A DNA stretch of 64,000 nucleotides from Sphingobium sp052327305 (GCF_052327305.1 NZ_CP182486.1:1364001-1428000); one strand, 5' to 3'; counted from the first letter of the stretch, positions 27,040 through 37,563 are shown. Program-made: numbers and translations. Notes: generated from the letters alone by a model not told the origin.

Positions 27040-27816
27040 TTATTTCTCCGCGACTCGGGAGACAGGTCCAGCGAGGGCCGCCATTGCTGCCTTCGCATCC
27101 TCTGCAAGACGCGCCATCGCTGTCGCCCAAGGCCCGTGGCCATGGCTAATGCGGGCCACGCCAAGCTCGGCGAGACGCGCAATCGCCGGCACGCCTTCGC
27201 CCACGAGGATGTTGACCGGCAGGGGCGAACGTTCGCAGAGTCGGCCGATTAGCGCCTCCTCATAGACGAAAGGCACGAACAGACTGTCGGCCCCGGCGTC
27301 CCGGTAAGCCTTGCCACGCTCCGCCACCGCATCGACCAACGCAGCGTCGTGCTCGGCGCGCGGCGTCACGATGAAGAGATCGGCCCGCGCATTGATCCAA
27401 AGGCCAGTCGATGCCGCCGCCGCGATCCGGGCGGCTGCCACATCCGTTGGGAAGAGCGCGCGCGTCTTCGGGTCTTTATCCTCGATGTTGATGCCCGCCG
27501 CGCCAAGCGCCTTCGCGCGCCCGACAGCTTCGGCCACGCCCTCGGGCGCATCTCCATATCCCGCCTCCATATCTATGGTGACGGGCAGATCGGTAACGGC
27601 GACGATCTCTGCGAGATTGGCGAGTGCCTGATCGAGCGGGAAATTCTCGCCATCCTTGTGACCATGCGCGCCGGCCACACCCCAACTGCCGGTTGCGATT
27701 GCCTGAGCGCCCGCACCGGCTACCGCGAGCGCGGAGCCCGCATCCCAGATATTATAGAGGAGGAGCGGACGCCCGGGAACATGGAGGGCACCAAAGGCTT
27801 CGATCTTGTCGGTCAT
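27040..27816 (-). CDS. isocitrate lyase/PEP mutase superfamily protein
   Basis: A 258-residue TIM-barrel protein of the PEP mutase/isocitrate lyase superfamily. YNIWDAGSALAVAGAGAQAIATGS is the usual opening strand-helix, VTIDMEAGYGD holds the metal-binding acidic residues, and GINIEDKDP follows. It lacks the catalytic KKCGH loop of true isocitrate or methylisocitrate lyases, so the reaction is uncertain, possibly carboxyphosphonoenolpyruvate mutase- or oxaloacetase-like. Its ATG overlaps the ada stop (ATGA), so it is translated with ada. The reason for pairing with DNA repair is unknown. Confidence 0.85.
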   Translation of the reverse strand: MTDKIEAFGALHVPGRPLLLYNIWDAGSALAVAGAGAQAIATGSWGVAGAHGHKDGENFPLDQALANLAEIVAVTDLPVTIDMEAGYGDAPEGVAEAVGRAKALGAAGINIEDKDPKTRALFPTDVAAARIAAAASTGLWINARADLFIVTPRAEHDAALVDAVAERGKAYRDAGADSLFVPFVYEEALIGRLCERSPLPVNILVGEGVPAIARLAELGVARISHGHGPWATAMARLAEDAKAAMAALAGPVSRVAEK

Positions 27817-28850
27817 TTCCGGTTCTCTCTCTTTAGCAGCTCTTCCTTGCGGTCCAGCCCATAGGCATAGCCGCCGAGGCTCCCGTCCGAACGAATGACG
27901 CGGTGGCACGGAATAAGCACCGCGACGTTATTGGCGCCATTGGCGGACCCCGCCGCCCGCACCGCGCCGGGTCGCCCGACCGCCGCCGCGATCTGCGCAT
28001 AGCTGCGCGTCTCGCCCGCCGGGATTTTCCGCAGCTCTCGCCACACTGCTTCCTGAAACGCCGTGCCGGCCACATCGAGCGGCAAGTCCGGCATGGTCGC
28101 GGGATTGTCCACCGCAGCAACCGCACCAGCCACGAGATCGCGCATGGACGCGCCGCCGCGCTCGATGGTCGCCGCAGGGAAGCGCCGGACAAGGGCCGTC
28201 TCATCCTCATCGAACGACAGGCGGCAAATGCCTTTTTCGGTTGCCGCGAGCAGCATCCTCCCCAGATGCGTCTCCACCATTTCCCAGCGGATGGTGACGC
28301 CCGCTCCGCCATTGCGCCACGCGCCTGGTGTCATGCCCAGCCTTTCCCCGGCATCTTCATAGAAACGACCAGGACCGGAATAGCCGGCATCATAGATCGC
28401 CTGCGTGACACTGCCCCCTTCGGACAGCGCATCCTCCATCCGTCCGGCACGGAGCGCACGAGCATATGCGGCAGGGGAAAGCCCCACTTCCCGAGTAAAG
28501 AGCCGCTGGAAATGATGCGGCGTATATCCGACCTCCGCCGCCAGCTCCGCGAGCGAAACCGTGCCGTCTGCTTCCCCCAGCAGCGCCAGCGCGCGGGACA
28601 CTGCCTGCCGATCCCGCCCGACATCATCGGGCAGGCAGCGCTTACAGGGGCGGAAACCGGCGTCGCGCGCAGCAGCCCCGCTCGCGAAGAACCAGATATT
28701 CTCCCGCTTCGGTCGCCGGGCCGGGCAGCTTGGCTTGCAATAAATGCGCGTGGTCCGCACCGCGACGACGAAGCCGCCGTCCTTCGACCGGTCGCGCGCC
28801 TCGAACGCAGCGAAAGCCGAATCCTCGTCCAGATGATCTATTTCGCTCAT
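27813..28850 (-). CDS. ada: bifunctional Ada: DNA methyltransferase and transcriptional activator
   Basis: Repairs methylphosphotriesters with the N-terminal zinc domain and O6-methylguanine with the C-terminal domain, and activates the adaptive response. With the start at 28850 (345 residues) the zinc cysteines fall at 38, 42, 69 and 72, the same numbers as in E. coli Ada, in YCKPSC and PCKRC. An AraC-type helix-turn-helix follows (GYTPHHFQRLFTREVGLSP), and the acceptor motif PCHRVI lies near residue 315. Upstream in-frame codons are unlikely. It is coupled to the PEP-mutase-like gene. Confidence 0.96.
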   Translation of the reverse strand: MSEIDHLDEDSAFAAFEARDRSKDGGFVVAVRTTRIYCKPSCPARRPKRENIWFFASGAAARDAGFRPCKRCLPDDVGRDRQAVSRALALLGEADGTVSLAELAAEVGYTPHHFQRLFTREVGLSPAAYARALRAGRMEDALSEGGSVTQAIYDAGYSGPGRFYEDAGERLGMTPGAWRNGGAGVTIRWEMVETHLGRMLLAATEKGICRLSFDEDETALVRRFPAATIERGGASMRDLVAGAVAAVDNPATMPDLPLDVAGTAFQEAVWRELRKIPAGETRSYAQIAAAVGRPGAVRAAGSANGANNVAVLIPCHRVIRSDGSLGGYAYGLDRKEELLKRENRK

Positions 28851-28988
28851 GATCGTCACTGTCAGTCCTCCGTCATGACGACAAATTAGGCAAGAGGCGC
28901 GCGGCACGCGTCCCGCAGGTTGCGATCAAAGCGAGGACACATGCTTTTTCTTTGCGAGTGCGCGGGCTCCCGTCTAATTCAGCCCGAT

Positions 28989-30539
28989 ATGCTGGCACGT
29001 CTCGTCCTTCGCTTCGCCGCGCTTCTCGTCGCGCTTGTTCCGCTCCCGTCATCGGCGGACACTCAGGATATTGCCGCCACCTCGCGCTCCGTCGTCCGCG
29101 TGGCGCTGGTGACGACGGATGGGGACAATGCCTATTTCGTCGGCCACGGCTCGGGAATTGTGGTGGCGCCGGGCAAAGTCCTCACCAATGCGCATGTCGT
29201 GGAGATGACCCGGACCGAGCCCAACATTGTCATCGGGGTCATCCCGGCGGAAGGCACGCGCAGTTTCGGCGGCAAAGTCATTGCCTTCTCGCCCGGAAAC
29301 GACCTGGCGCTTATCCAGATCGATGGCGGCGAGAACCTGCCCGTGGCCACCTTCTTCGCCGGAGCCACGACAGACGGCCAGAGCGTTACCGCCATCGGCT
29401 ATCCCGGTGCGGTCGACCGGGCGCAGGGCATGGAGCTCAACGACATTATCAAGCCGATGAGTGCGGTGAGGACGGGAGGCACTATTTCTGCCGGCCGCTC
29501 GGCCAAGCAATATGACACGGTGCTGCACACCGCGCCGCTGGCGTCGGGCAACAGCGGCGGTCCGCTGGTGGATGCTTGCGGCCGGGTGCTCGGCGTCAAC
29601 AGCTTCGGTTCGCTATCGGACGGCAATGACGCGGAATATGGCTTCGCCGTCTCTGACCGGGAAGTCGCCAATTTCCTGCGGCAGGCAGGCGTCCAGTTCC
29701 AGCGCAGCGCCGAGCCGTGCCGCAGCCTTGCCGATTTGGAGGAAGCCGAAGCGCTGGCCGACGCAAGAGCCAAGGCGGACGCGGCTCAGCGGGCGCAGCA
29801 GGAGGCGATCCGCACGCGCGAGATCGCGCTGAACGCGCGCGAGACCGCCCAGCAGGACATCATCGCCCGGCGCGAGAACATGATGGCGCTGGCCGCTGTG
29901 CTGCTGGCGGGCGCGGTGCTGGCAGGCGGCGGCGCCGTGCTGTCCTCCAGCCATCGCCAGCGCAAGCGGGTCAAGTGGCTCGGCATCAGCGCAGGCGTGC
30001 TTGGCGCGGCGGCGATACTCGCCTTCCTGCTCCGCCCGAGCTTCGATGGAGCAGATACGCCCGATCGAGCCAGCGGGGAGAAGGACTCGGGTGTCTCCGT
30101 GAACATTCCGCCGACGCAGAGCGGGAGCGGGCCACTGGTGTGCCGTATCGATCGCGCGCGCAGCCGCATCACTGTCTCGGAAACAAATGATGTGCCGCTC
30201 GACTGGCGCGAGACAGGCTGCGTGAACGGCAAGACGCAAATGGTTCAGGACGGAACGCGATGGAGCCGGGCCTTCGTGCTCAACAATGAGCCGACCATTT
30301 CCATGCGCAGTTTCGATCCCGCGACGGGCAGCTATCGCTCGGATCGCTATTCCGTGGACGCCGCCACGGCCGATCAGGCAAGGGAGCTTCGCGGCAAGAT
30401 CGGCTGGGAAGGATGCACCAGCGACCCCGGCCGGATCGAGGCGCTGGGCCAGATGCAAGCTCAGGTGCGCGCGCTGCTCACCAATCCGCCGAACGAACGG
30501 CTGGTCTACCGGTGCGAGCCCGAAGCGCCGCAACCCTGA
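28989..30539 (+). CDS. trypsin-like serine protease with two C-terminal-half membrane helices
   Basis: A 516-residue protein. A signal peptide or anchor (residues 1-25) is followed by an S1C-type protease domain with an intact triad: His69 in TNAHVV, Asp105 in GNDLALIQI, Ser189 in ASGNSGGPL. There is no PDZ domain. Instead there is an Ala/Arg-rich coiled coil (about 249-295), two transmembrane helices (about 298-320 and 330-349) and a cysteine-containing C-terminal domain of about 150 residues that I do not recognise. If the protease is periplasmic, the C-domain would be periplasmic too. The ATG at 28989 opens the hydrophobic region; 28941 is an alternative. Convergent with the MCP gene (18 nt). 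Confidence 0.78.
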   Translation: MLARLVLRFAALLVALVPLPSSADTQDIAATSRSVVRVALVTTDGDNAYFVGHGSGIVVAPGKVLTNAHVVEMTRTEPNIVIGVIPAEGTRSFGGKVIAFSPGNDLALIQIDGGENLPVATFFAGATTDGQSVTAIGYPGAVDRAQGMELNDIIKPMSAVRTGGTISAGRSAKQYDTVLHTAPLASGNSGGPLVDACGRVLGVNSFGSLSDGNDAEYGFAVSDREVANFLRQAGVQFQRSAEPCRSLADLEEAEALADARAKADAAQRAQQEAIRTREIALNARETAQQDIIARRENMMALAAVLLAGAVLAGGGAVLSSSHRQRKRVKWLGISAGVLGAAAILAFLLRPSFDGADTPDRASGEKDSGVSVNIPPTQSGSGPLVCRIDRARSRITVSETNDVPLDWRETGCVNGKTQMVQDGTRWSRAFVLNNEPTISMRSFDPATGSYRSDRYSVDAATADQARELRGKIGWEGCTSDPGRIEALGQMQAQVRALLTNPPNERLVYRCEPEAPQP

Positions 30540-30557
30540 CGGCGGAGCCTCATCCGC

Positions 30558-32285
30558 TCACGCAACGTTGCGCACCTCCTCGTCAAGCCGCCCGAACCGA
30601 ACATGGAGCTGATCGGCCTGAAGCGCGATCGCGTCGGCAATCTCTGCCAGTTGGCTCGCTGCCTGCACCACGTCCCGCGAACCCTGCCGCACTTCGTGGG
30701 CGGCGACCGTCATTTGCTGCATCTCCGCCTGTACGGCGCCGGCTGCGTTTGCGACGCGCTGGTTCGACACCTCCTGTGTGCACACCGCGCTTTCCATCCG
30801 GTCGGCCTGGCGGCCGACATCGCCCGCTAGATCCTCGACCAGCGCCACGCTGGCCAGCACATCCTGCGCGGTGCCGGTAATTTCGCCGAGCTGCTCCTCA
30901 ATGCGCAGGGCCGCGACTGCCGAGCTGGCCGCCAGCGCCTTCACTTCATTGGCGACGACGGCAAACCCCCTCCCCGCCTCACCGGCGCGCGCCGCCTCGA
31001 TCGCGGCATTGAGCGCGAGAAGATTGGTCTGGCGGGCAAAGCCGCCGATCAGTTCGACTGCGCTCCCGATCCCCTTCACCACTTCGTTGAGCTGATGTGC
31101 GCGCTGCCGATTATGGCTGGAGTGAGAAGTGACCTGCTCGATGAGGTCGCGTGTGGAGGCAACACTTGTTTTCACCCCGCCCGCGAGCGCGAGCAGGCCA
31201 ACCGTATCCTGCTGCACCTGAGTGATGCGACTCGCCGTCTCTCCGATCGCGCGCGCCGCATCATCGGCACGATCACGCGATTGCGAGGAGGAACTGGCAA
31301 GGCGGGAGACCATTTCCCGCATTCCGGTGGATGCTTCGGCAAGTTCCGCGACCAGACCCGACACTGTGTGCCCGAAGCTGGCGAGAATCTGATTCAATCG
31401 TTCGTTGCGCATACGATGCGCCTCGGCCGCCTGCTGCTGGCTGGAGCGAAGCCGCTTCTCCGCCTCATGCCGCTCCTCTGCCGCGCGGCGCGCCGCGCGC
31501 TCGATATCGTTCGCCGCATCCAGCGCGCGGGCGATCTTTCCAATTTCGTCCTTACGCTCCGTGCCGGGCGCTTTCCCGGAAGCCTCCTTGAGCGCGATAA
31601 AATCCACGATGGCGCACAGTGGCTGGACGATACGCGTGCGGGCTGCGCGTGCAAGACACAGACCAGCTGCTCCGACCAGAATCATGAGTACCACAAGTCC
31701 CACTTCCGCGACCACATCGACCCGGCGGAGCATGGCCCGCTCGGCTGAGGCCTGCGCGCGCAGATCCGCCGCCCTAGCCGCGAGCTTGCCGACGAAAAGA
31801 TCAAGCACGCCATAAAAGTGCCCGGAGAGAAAGAAGTCGAGCTGGTCCTGATTACCGTTTTCGAGAATGCGCTGAAGATCGGCCAGAACCCGGTCCGTCT
31901 CGCGATGCTCGGCCGCGAAACGGGCGGCGATCCCCGGATTGGCAGCCGTCAGATCCTGCCAGTCCTGCTTTTGCCGCGTCCGCAATTCCGAGAGCGCCTG
32001 CGCGCCGCCGGACGCCCCGACATTCCCTGCACGGACTTTGTCCGCAATGCTCCAGCTCGTCTGATATGAGGCGGCGAGCAGCTGGAGCTGGCTCATCGGC
32101 GCTATGCGATCATCGACGAGACGGCCGATCACCACCCGGTTAAACGCAAGCACGCCCAGCTGCACCAGAGCGAGCAGCAGGAAGGCGCCGCCAAACGCCA
32201 GCAGGATGAGACGCACCTGCGATGCAATGGATTCGCCCATGTTCGCAGGCAAAAGGGCGGAAAAAGGTTTCGATGGGAAAGGCAT
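30558..32285 (-). CDS. methyl-accepting chemotaxis protein
   Basis: A 575-residue receptor. Helix 1 (residues about 28-48) and helix 2 (about 190-210) flank a helical periplasmic domain of the four-helix-bundle type. A cytoplasmic signalling domain follows, whose hairpin tip contains NLLALNAAIEAARAGEAG and RGFAVVANEVKALA. The bundle is long, with many Ala and Gln residues. No other chemotaxis or flagellar gene is near, so it is an orphan receptor that must use a cluster elsewhere. The start at 32285 is a choice among several Met codons; 32240 is another. Confidence 0.9.
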   Translation of the reverse strand: MPFPSKPFSALLPANMGESIASQVRLILLAFGGAFLLLALVQLGVLAFNRVVIGRLVDDRIAPMSQLQLLAASYQTSWSIADKVRAGNVGASGGAQALSELRTRQKQDWQDLTAANPGIAARFAAEHRETDRVLADLQRILENGNQDQLDFFLSGHFYGVLDLFVGKLAARAADLRAQASAERAMLRRVDVVAEVGLVVLMILVGAAGLCLARAARTRIVQPLCAIVDFIALKEASGKAPGTERKDEIGKIARALDAANDIERAARRAAEERHEAEKRLRSSQQQAAEAHRMRNERLNQILASFGHTVSGLVAELAEASTGMREMVSRLASSSSQSRDRADDAARAIGETASRITQVQQDTVGLLALAGGVKTSVASTRDLIEQVTSHSSHNRQRAHQLNEVVKGIGSAVELIGGFARQTNLLALNAAIEAARAGEAGRGFAVVANEVKALAASSAVAALRIEEQLGEITGTAQDVLASVALVEDLAGDVGRQADRMESAVCTQEVSNQRVANAAGAVQAEMQQMTVAAHEVRQGSRDVVQAASQLAEIADAIALQADQLHVRFGRLDEEVRNVA

Positions 32286-32616
32286 GATTTCTAAGCGGCC
32301 CAATAAGCTTCGCGCGGTGCCGCATCTAGTTACCCATGCTTAACGACATCCTAATCCTAACTCATATTATCTTTGTTTTTCATGTGGATAGCTGTCACAA
32401 ATCTGTCTTGAAAACGTCACAATGCGACCGCTTGAGCCTCCGATACACACCGGAAGCGGTGCTCCCGCGCGCAACTGGCCGCATTGCCGCCCTCGAAAGC
32501 CCAGCCGGGTTGCATCCCCGCGCCGCCCCTGCTAACCGCGCCGCGTGCCGGGGGGCGCTCTGAAGCCGCCCAATGCAGGTACGTCCAGATCGATCGATGG
32601 GAAGGGCTCAACGCGC
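32286..32616. other. gap upstream of the ATP synthase operon
   Basis: A 331-nt stretch between the divergent MCP gene and atpH. The first part (32344-32420) is clearly richer in A and T than the surroundings and probably holds promoters for both directions. I cannot assign a -35/-10 pair with confidence, and I see no gene, hairpin or repeat. Confidence 0.5.
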
Positions 32617-33171
32617 GTGGAGAATAGCGGCGGTATTCAGGCTAGCCTAGGAGGGCGTTACGCAATTGCTCTCTTCGAGCTCGCCCGCGATGGAAAAGCG
32701 CTCGATTCGGTGGCGCAGAGCCTCGCGACGCTCAAGGCCGCGATCGCGCAATCGGCTGATCTCAAGGCGCTGACCACCAGCCCGGTCGTCGGCCGTGAAG
32801 CCGCCGGGCGCGCAATCAGCGCAGTGGCAACCAAGCTCCGGCTCGATTCGCTCACCACGAAGTTCCTCGGCGTGCTGGCGCATAATCGCCGCCTCTCCCA
32901 GACAGGCAGCGTCATCCGCGCATTCGAGACCCTGCTTTCGGCGCACCGGGGCGAAGCCCGCGCTGAAATCACGTCTGCGCATCCGCTCAGCCGGTCGCAG
33001 GTGACTGCGCTCGGAACGCAACTCAAGGCGCGCGCCGGTCGCGACGTCGCTCTCGACCTCAAGGTCGATCCCGCCATCATGGGCGGTCTGGTCGTCAAGC
33101 TTGGCAGCCAGATGATCGACAGCTCCATCCGTACCAGACTGAACACGCTCGCCCAGGCGATGAAGGGCTGA
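32617..33171 (+). CDS. atpH: ATP synthase F1 delta subunit
   Basis: Stator subunit that links F1 to the peripheral stalk. The GTG start at 32617 (VENSGGIQASLGGRYAIALF) gives 184 residues, the usual length, and GGGAAGGG lies about 10 nt upstream; the frame is open upstream to 32545 but without family content. SLGGRYAIALFELA and the C-terminal DPAIMGGLVVKLGSQMIDSS are characteristic. It heads the F1 operon atpHAGDC; the F0 genes are located elsewhere, as in most alphaproteobacteria. Confidence 0.95.
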   Translation: MENSGGIQASLGGRYAIALFELARDGKALDSVAQSLATLKAAIAQSADLKALTTSPVVGREAAGRAISAVATKLRLDSLTTKFLGVLAHNRRLSQTGSVIRAFETLLSAHRGEARAEITSAHPLSRSQVTALGTQLKARAGRDVALDLKVDPAIMGGLVVKLGSQMIDSSIRTRLNTLAQAMKG

Positions 33172-33217
33172 AGGCTCCGCACAGGGAGCTTCCACGAAAG
33201 GCTAAAAAGGCAAGGCA

Positions 33218-34747
33218 ATGGATATCAACGCCGCAGAAATCTCCAAGGTCATCAAGGACCAGATCGCCAATTTCGGCGCCGAAGCGCAGGTTAGCGAAGT
33301 CGGCACCGTGCTCAGCGTGGGTGACGGCATCGCGCGCATCCACGGCCTCGACAATGTTCAGGCCGGCGAGATGGTGCAGTTCGCCAATGGCGTGCAGGGC
33401 ATGGCGCTCAACCTTGAGGCCGACAATGTCGGCGTCGTGATCTTCGGCTCGGACGCCGAGATCAAGGAAGGCGATGTCGTCAAGCGCACTGGCACCATCG
33501 TGGACGTTCCCGTCGGCAAGGGCCTGCTCGGCCGCGTGGTCGATGGCCTCGGCAACCCGATCGACGGCAAAGGCCCGATCGTGGCCGAGGGCCGCAGCCG
33601 CGTGGAAGTGAAAGCGCCGGGCATCATCCCGCGCCAGTCGGTCAGCGAGCCGGTGCAGACCGGCCTCAAGGCGATCGACGCGCTGGTGCCCGTCGGCCGT
33701 GGTCAGCGCGAGCTCATCATCGGTGACCGCCAGACCGGCAAGACCGCTGTCGCCATCGACACCTTCATCAACCAGAAGGGCGTCAACGCGGGCGACGACG
33801 AGAAGAAGAAGCTCTATTGCATCTATGTCGCCGTCGGCCAGAAGCGCTCGACCGTGGCGCAGATCGTCCGTCAGCTCGAAGAGAATGGCGCGATGGAATA
33901 TTCCATCGTCGTGGCCGCCACCGCTTCCGAGCCCGCTCCGCTCCAGTTCCTCGCGCCCTATACCGGCGCTGCGATGGGCGAGTATTTCCGTGACAATGGC
34001 ATGCATGCCGTGATCGTTTATGACGATCTTTCCAAGCAGGCCGTCGCCTATCGCCAGATGTCGCTGCTGCTGCGCCGCCCGCCGGGCCGCGAAGCCTATC
34101 CGGGCGACGTCTTCTATCTGCACAGCCGTCTGCTCGAGCGCGCGGCGAAGATGAACGACAGCCAGGGCGGCGGCTCGCTGACCGCGCTGCCGATCATCGA
34201 GACGCAGGCCGGCGACGTGTCCGCCTACATCCCGACCAACGTGATCTCGATCACCGACGGCCAGATCTTCCTTGAGACCAACCTCTTCTATCAGGGCATC
34301 CGCCCCGCCATTAACGTGGGCCTCTCGGTGTCGCGCGTCGGCTCCGCCGCGCAGACCAAGGCGATGAAGAAGGTTTCCGGCTCGATCAAGCTGGAGCTGG
34401 CGCAGTATCGCGAAATGGCGGCCTTCGCCCAGTTCGGCTCGGATCTCGACGCCTCGACGCAGAAGCTGCTCAATCGTGGTGCGCGCCTGACTGAGCTGCT
34501 CAAGCAGCCGCAGTTCTCGCCGCTGCCGTTCGAAGAGCAGACGGTCTCGATCTTCGCGGGTACCAATGGCTATCTGGACGCCGTGCCGGTGAAGGATGTG
34601 ACCCGCTATGAGGCCGCGATGCTGGCGCATATCCGCCACGAGCACGCCGGTATTCTGACCGCGATCCGCGACAGCCGCGATTTCTCGGACGACAGCAAGG
34701 CGAAGCTCAAGACCGCGCTCGACGCGTTCGGCAAGACGTTCGCCTGA
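33218..34747 (+). CDS. atpA: ATP synthase F1 alpha subunit
   Basis: Non-catalytic nucleotide-binding subunit of F1, 509 residues. It starts MDINAAEISKVIKDQI, has the P-loop GDRQTGKTAVAID near residue 169, and the alpha-subunit signature PAINVGLSVSRVGSAAQ near residue 365. It is separated from atpG by 133 nt that contain a palindromic repeat pair. Confidence 0.98.
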   Translation: MDINAAEISKVIKDQIANFGAEAQVSEVGTVLSVGDGIARIHGLDNVQAGEMVQFANGVQGMALNLEADNVGVVIFGSDAEIKEGDVVKRTGTIVDVPVGKGLLGRVVDGLGNPIDGKGPIVAEGRSRVEVKAPGIIPRQSVSEPVQTGLKAIDALVPVGRGQRELIIGDRQTGKTAVAIDTFINQKGVNAGDDEKKKLYCIYVAVGQKRSTVAQIVRQLEENGAMEYSIVVAATASEPAPLQFLAPYTGAAMGEYFRDNGMHAVIVYDDLSKQAVAYRQMSLLLRRPPGREAYPGDVFYLHSRLLERAAKMNDSQGGGSLTALPIIETQAGDVSAYIPTNVISITDGQIFLETNLFYQGIRPAINVGLSVSRVGSAAQTKAMKKVSGSIKLELAQYREMAAFAQFGSDLDASTQKLLNRGARLTELLKQPQFSPLPFEEQTVSIFAGTNGYLDAVPVKDVTRYEAAMLAHIRHEHAGILTAIRDSRDFSDDSKAKLKTALDAFGKTFA

Positions 34748-34770
34748 TTGGAAGACTTCGCTTTCCCACC

Positions 34771-34857
34771 GTCACCCTGAACTTGTTTCAGGGTCCATCT
34801 CTCAAGATGGAGTCAGGGCGGTGGGGAAGATGGATGCTGAAACAAGTTCAGCATGAC
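34771..34857. repeat. REP-like palindrome doublet inside the atp operon
   Basis: Two hairpins in inverted orientation between atpA and atpG. The first is ACCCTGAA-CTTGT-TTCAGGGT (34774-34794); the second is TGCTGAA-ACAAG-TTCAGCA (34835-34853), whose loop is the complement of the first. The whole 27-bp arms (34771-34797 and 34831-34857) also pair with each other at all but four positions. The right unit recurs at 22481. No T-run follows, so it is not a standard terminator. Confidence 0.85.
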
Positions 34858-34880
34858 GATGAAAAGGTAGGTTGAGCCAC

Positions 34881-35753
34881 ATGGCTTCGCTGAAGGAACT
34901 CAAAGGCCGGATCGCCTCGGTCAAATCGACCCAGAAGATCACCAAGGCCAAGCAGATGGTCGCGGCGGCCAAGCTGCGCAAGGCACAGGCGGCCGCTGAG
35001 GCCGCTCGCCCCTATGCGCAGCGGCTGGAAGGCGTCGTCGCCAGTCTCGCCGGCAAGGTGAAGGGCGACAGCGCGCCGCGTCTGCTCGCCGGAACCGGCA
35101 AGGACGACGTGCATCTGCTGGTCGTCGCCAATGGCGACAAGGGCCTGGCCGGTGCGTTCAACGCCAACATCGTCAAGGCGGCGATCGTCAAGGCCAACGC
35201 GCTCATCGCGGCGGGCAAGACGGTCAAGTTCTTCCTGGTGGGCCGCAAGGGCAAAGCCGTGATCGCCCGCACCTTCCCCGGCATGATCGTCGCGGAATAT
35301 GACACGACGACCGTTCGCGCGCCTGGCTATGACGAGGCGCAGGCGGTCGCGGAACAGATCAGTGGCCTGTTCTTCGAGGGACAGTTCGACGTTGCGACCC
35401 TGTTCTACTCGGCGTTCAAGTCCGCGCTCGCGCAGATCCCGACAGAGCAGCAGCTCATTCCGGTCGCAGTTCCGGCAGACGCGCCTGCCACTTCAAACGC
35501 GGCGGTCGAGTATGAGCCGGATGAGGAATCGATCCTCGTCGATCTTCTGCCGCGCAACATCGCGATCCAGCTCTTCAAAGCGCTCCTTGAGAATATGGCA
35601 TCCGAGCAGGGCGCATCGATGACCGCGATGGACAATGCGACGCGCAACGCAGGCGAACTCATCAACAAGCTCACTGTCGAGTATAACCGCAGCCGTCAGG
35701 CAGCGATCACCACCGAACTCGTCGAGATCATCGCGGGCGCAGAAGCGCTCTAA
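34881..35753 (+). CDS. atpG: ATP synthase F1 gamma subunit
   Basis: Central rotor shaft of F1, 290 residues. It begins MASLKELKGRIASVKSTQKI and continues TKAKQMVAAAKLRKAQ, the standard N-terminal helix, and ends with the matching C-terminal helix containing MDNATRNAGELINKLT. The ATG at 34881 is preferred over an in-frame TTG nine nt upstream. Confidence 0.97.
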   Translation: MASLKELKGRIASVKSTQKITKAKQMVAAAKLRKAQAAAEAARPYAQRLEGVVASLAGKVKGDSAPRLLAGTGKDDVHLLVVANGDKGLAGAFNANIVKAAIVKANALIAAGKTVKFFLVGRKGKAVIARTFPGMIVAEYDTTTVRAPGYDEAQAVAEQISGLFFEGQFDVATLFYSAFKSALAQIPTEQQLIPVAVPADAPATSNAAVEYEPDEESILVDLLPRNIAIQLFKALLENMASEQGASMTAMDNATRNAGELINKLTVEYNRSRQAAITTELVEIIAGAEAL

Positions 35754-35812
35754 AGCAGACAGGCAAGGCGCGGTGACGCGCCGCACGAATTGAGAAGGCA
35801 AGGAAGACGATC

Positions 35813-37336
<1,524 letters not shown>

Positions 37337-37363
37337 CTTGATCGCCTGAAGGGATCGGGCTAG

Positions 37364-37405
37364 CCTCTCCTCCTGCACCCGACAAAAGCCGGGGCAAAGG
37401 AGAGG
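37364..37405 (+). promoter_or_regulatory. hairpin that pairs with the ribosome binding site of the 50-codon ORF
   Basis: CCTCTCCT (37364-37371) is the exact complement of AGGAGAGG (37398-37405), which is the Shine-Dalgarno sequence of the ORF starting at 37411. An inner CCCG/CGGG pair (37378-37381, 37390-37393) can extend the stem. Closed, it would hide the ribosome binding site. There is no T-run, so it is not an intrinsic terminator. The regulatory role is inferred. Confidence 0.55.
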
Positions 37406-37410
37406 ATGCC

Positions 37411-37563
37411 ATGGTCCATTGGCCGATACGGACGCGCGGGCCTCAACGCCCGTTCGTCGTGAAGGAAACGACCCGGGATGTCGTCGCGATCGCGGGGATA
37501 TTCGGAGGATTGGCGGTCGCTGCACTGGTCGTCGATTTCTGCATCACCTGCGTGATGTTTTAG
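37411..37563 (+). CDS. 50-residue single-pass membrane protein between atpD and atpC
   Basis: The ATG at 37411 follows AAAGGAGAGG by 5 nt, one of the strongest ribosome binding sites in the window. The product has a basic N-terminus (MVHWPIRTRGPQRP), then VVKETTRDVVAIAGIFGG and a hydrophobic helix, ending in CITCVMF. It stands alone in the 275-nt gap between atpD and atpC, on the same strand. I do not recognise a family; it is too short for most gene finders. A role with ATP synthase is suggested only by position. Confidence 0.6.
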   Translation: MVHWPIRTRGPQRPFVVKETTRDVVAIAGIFGGLAVAALVVDFCITCVMF

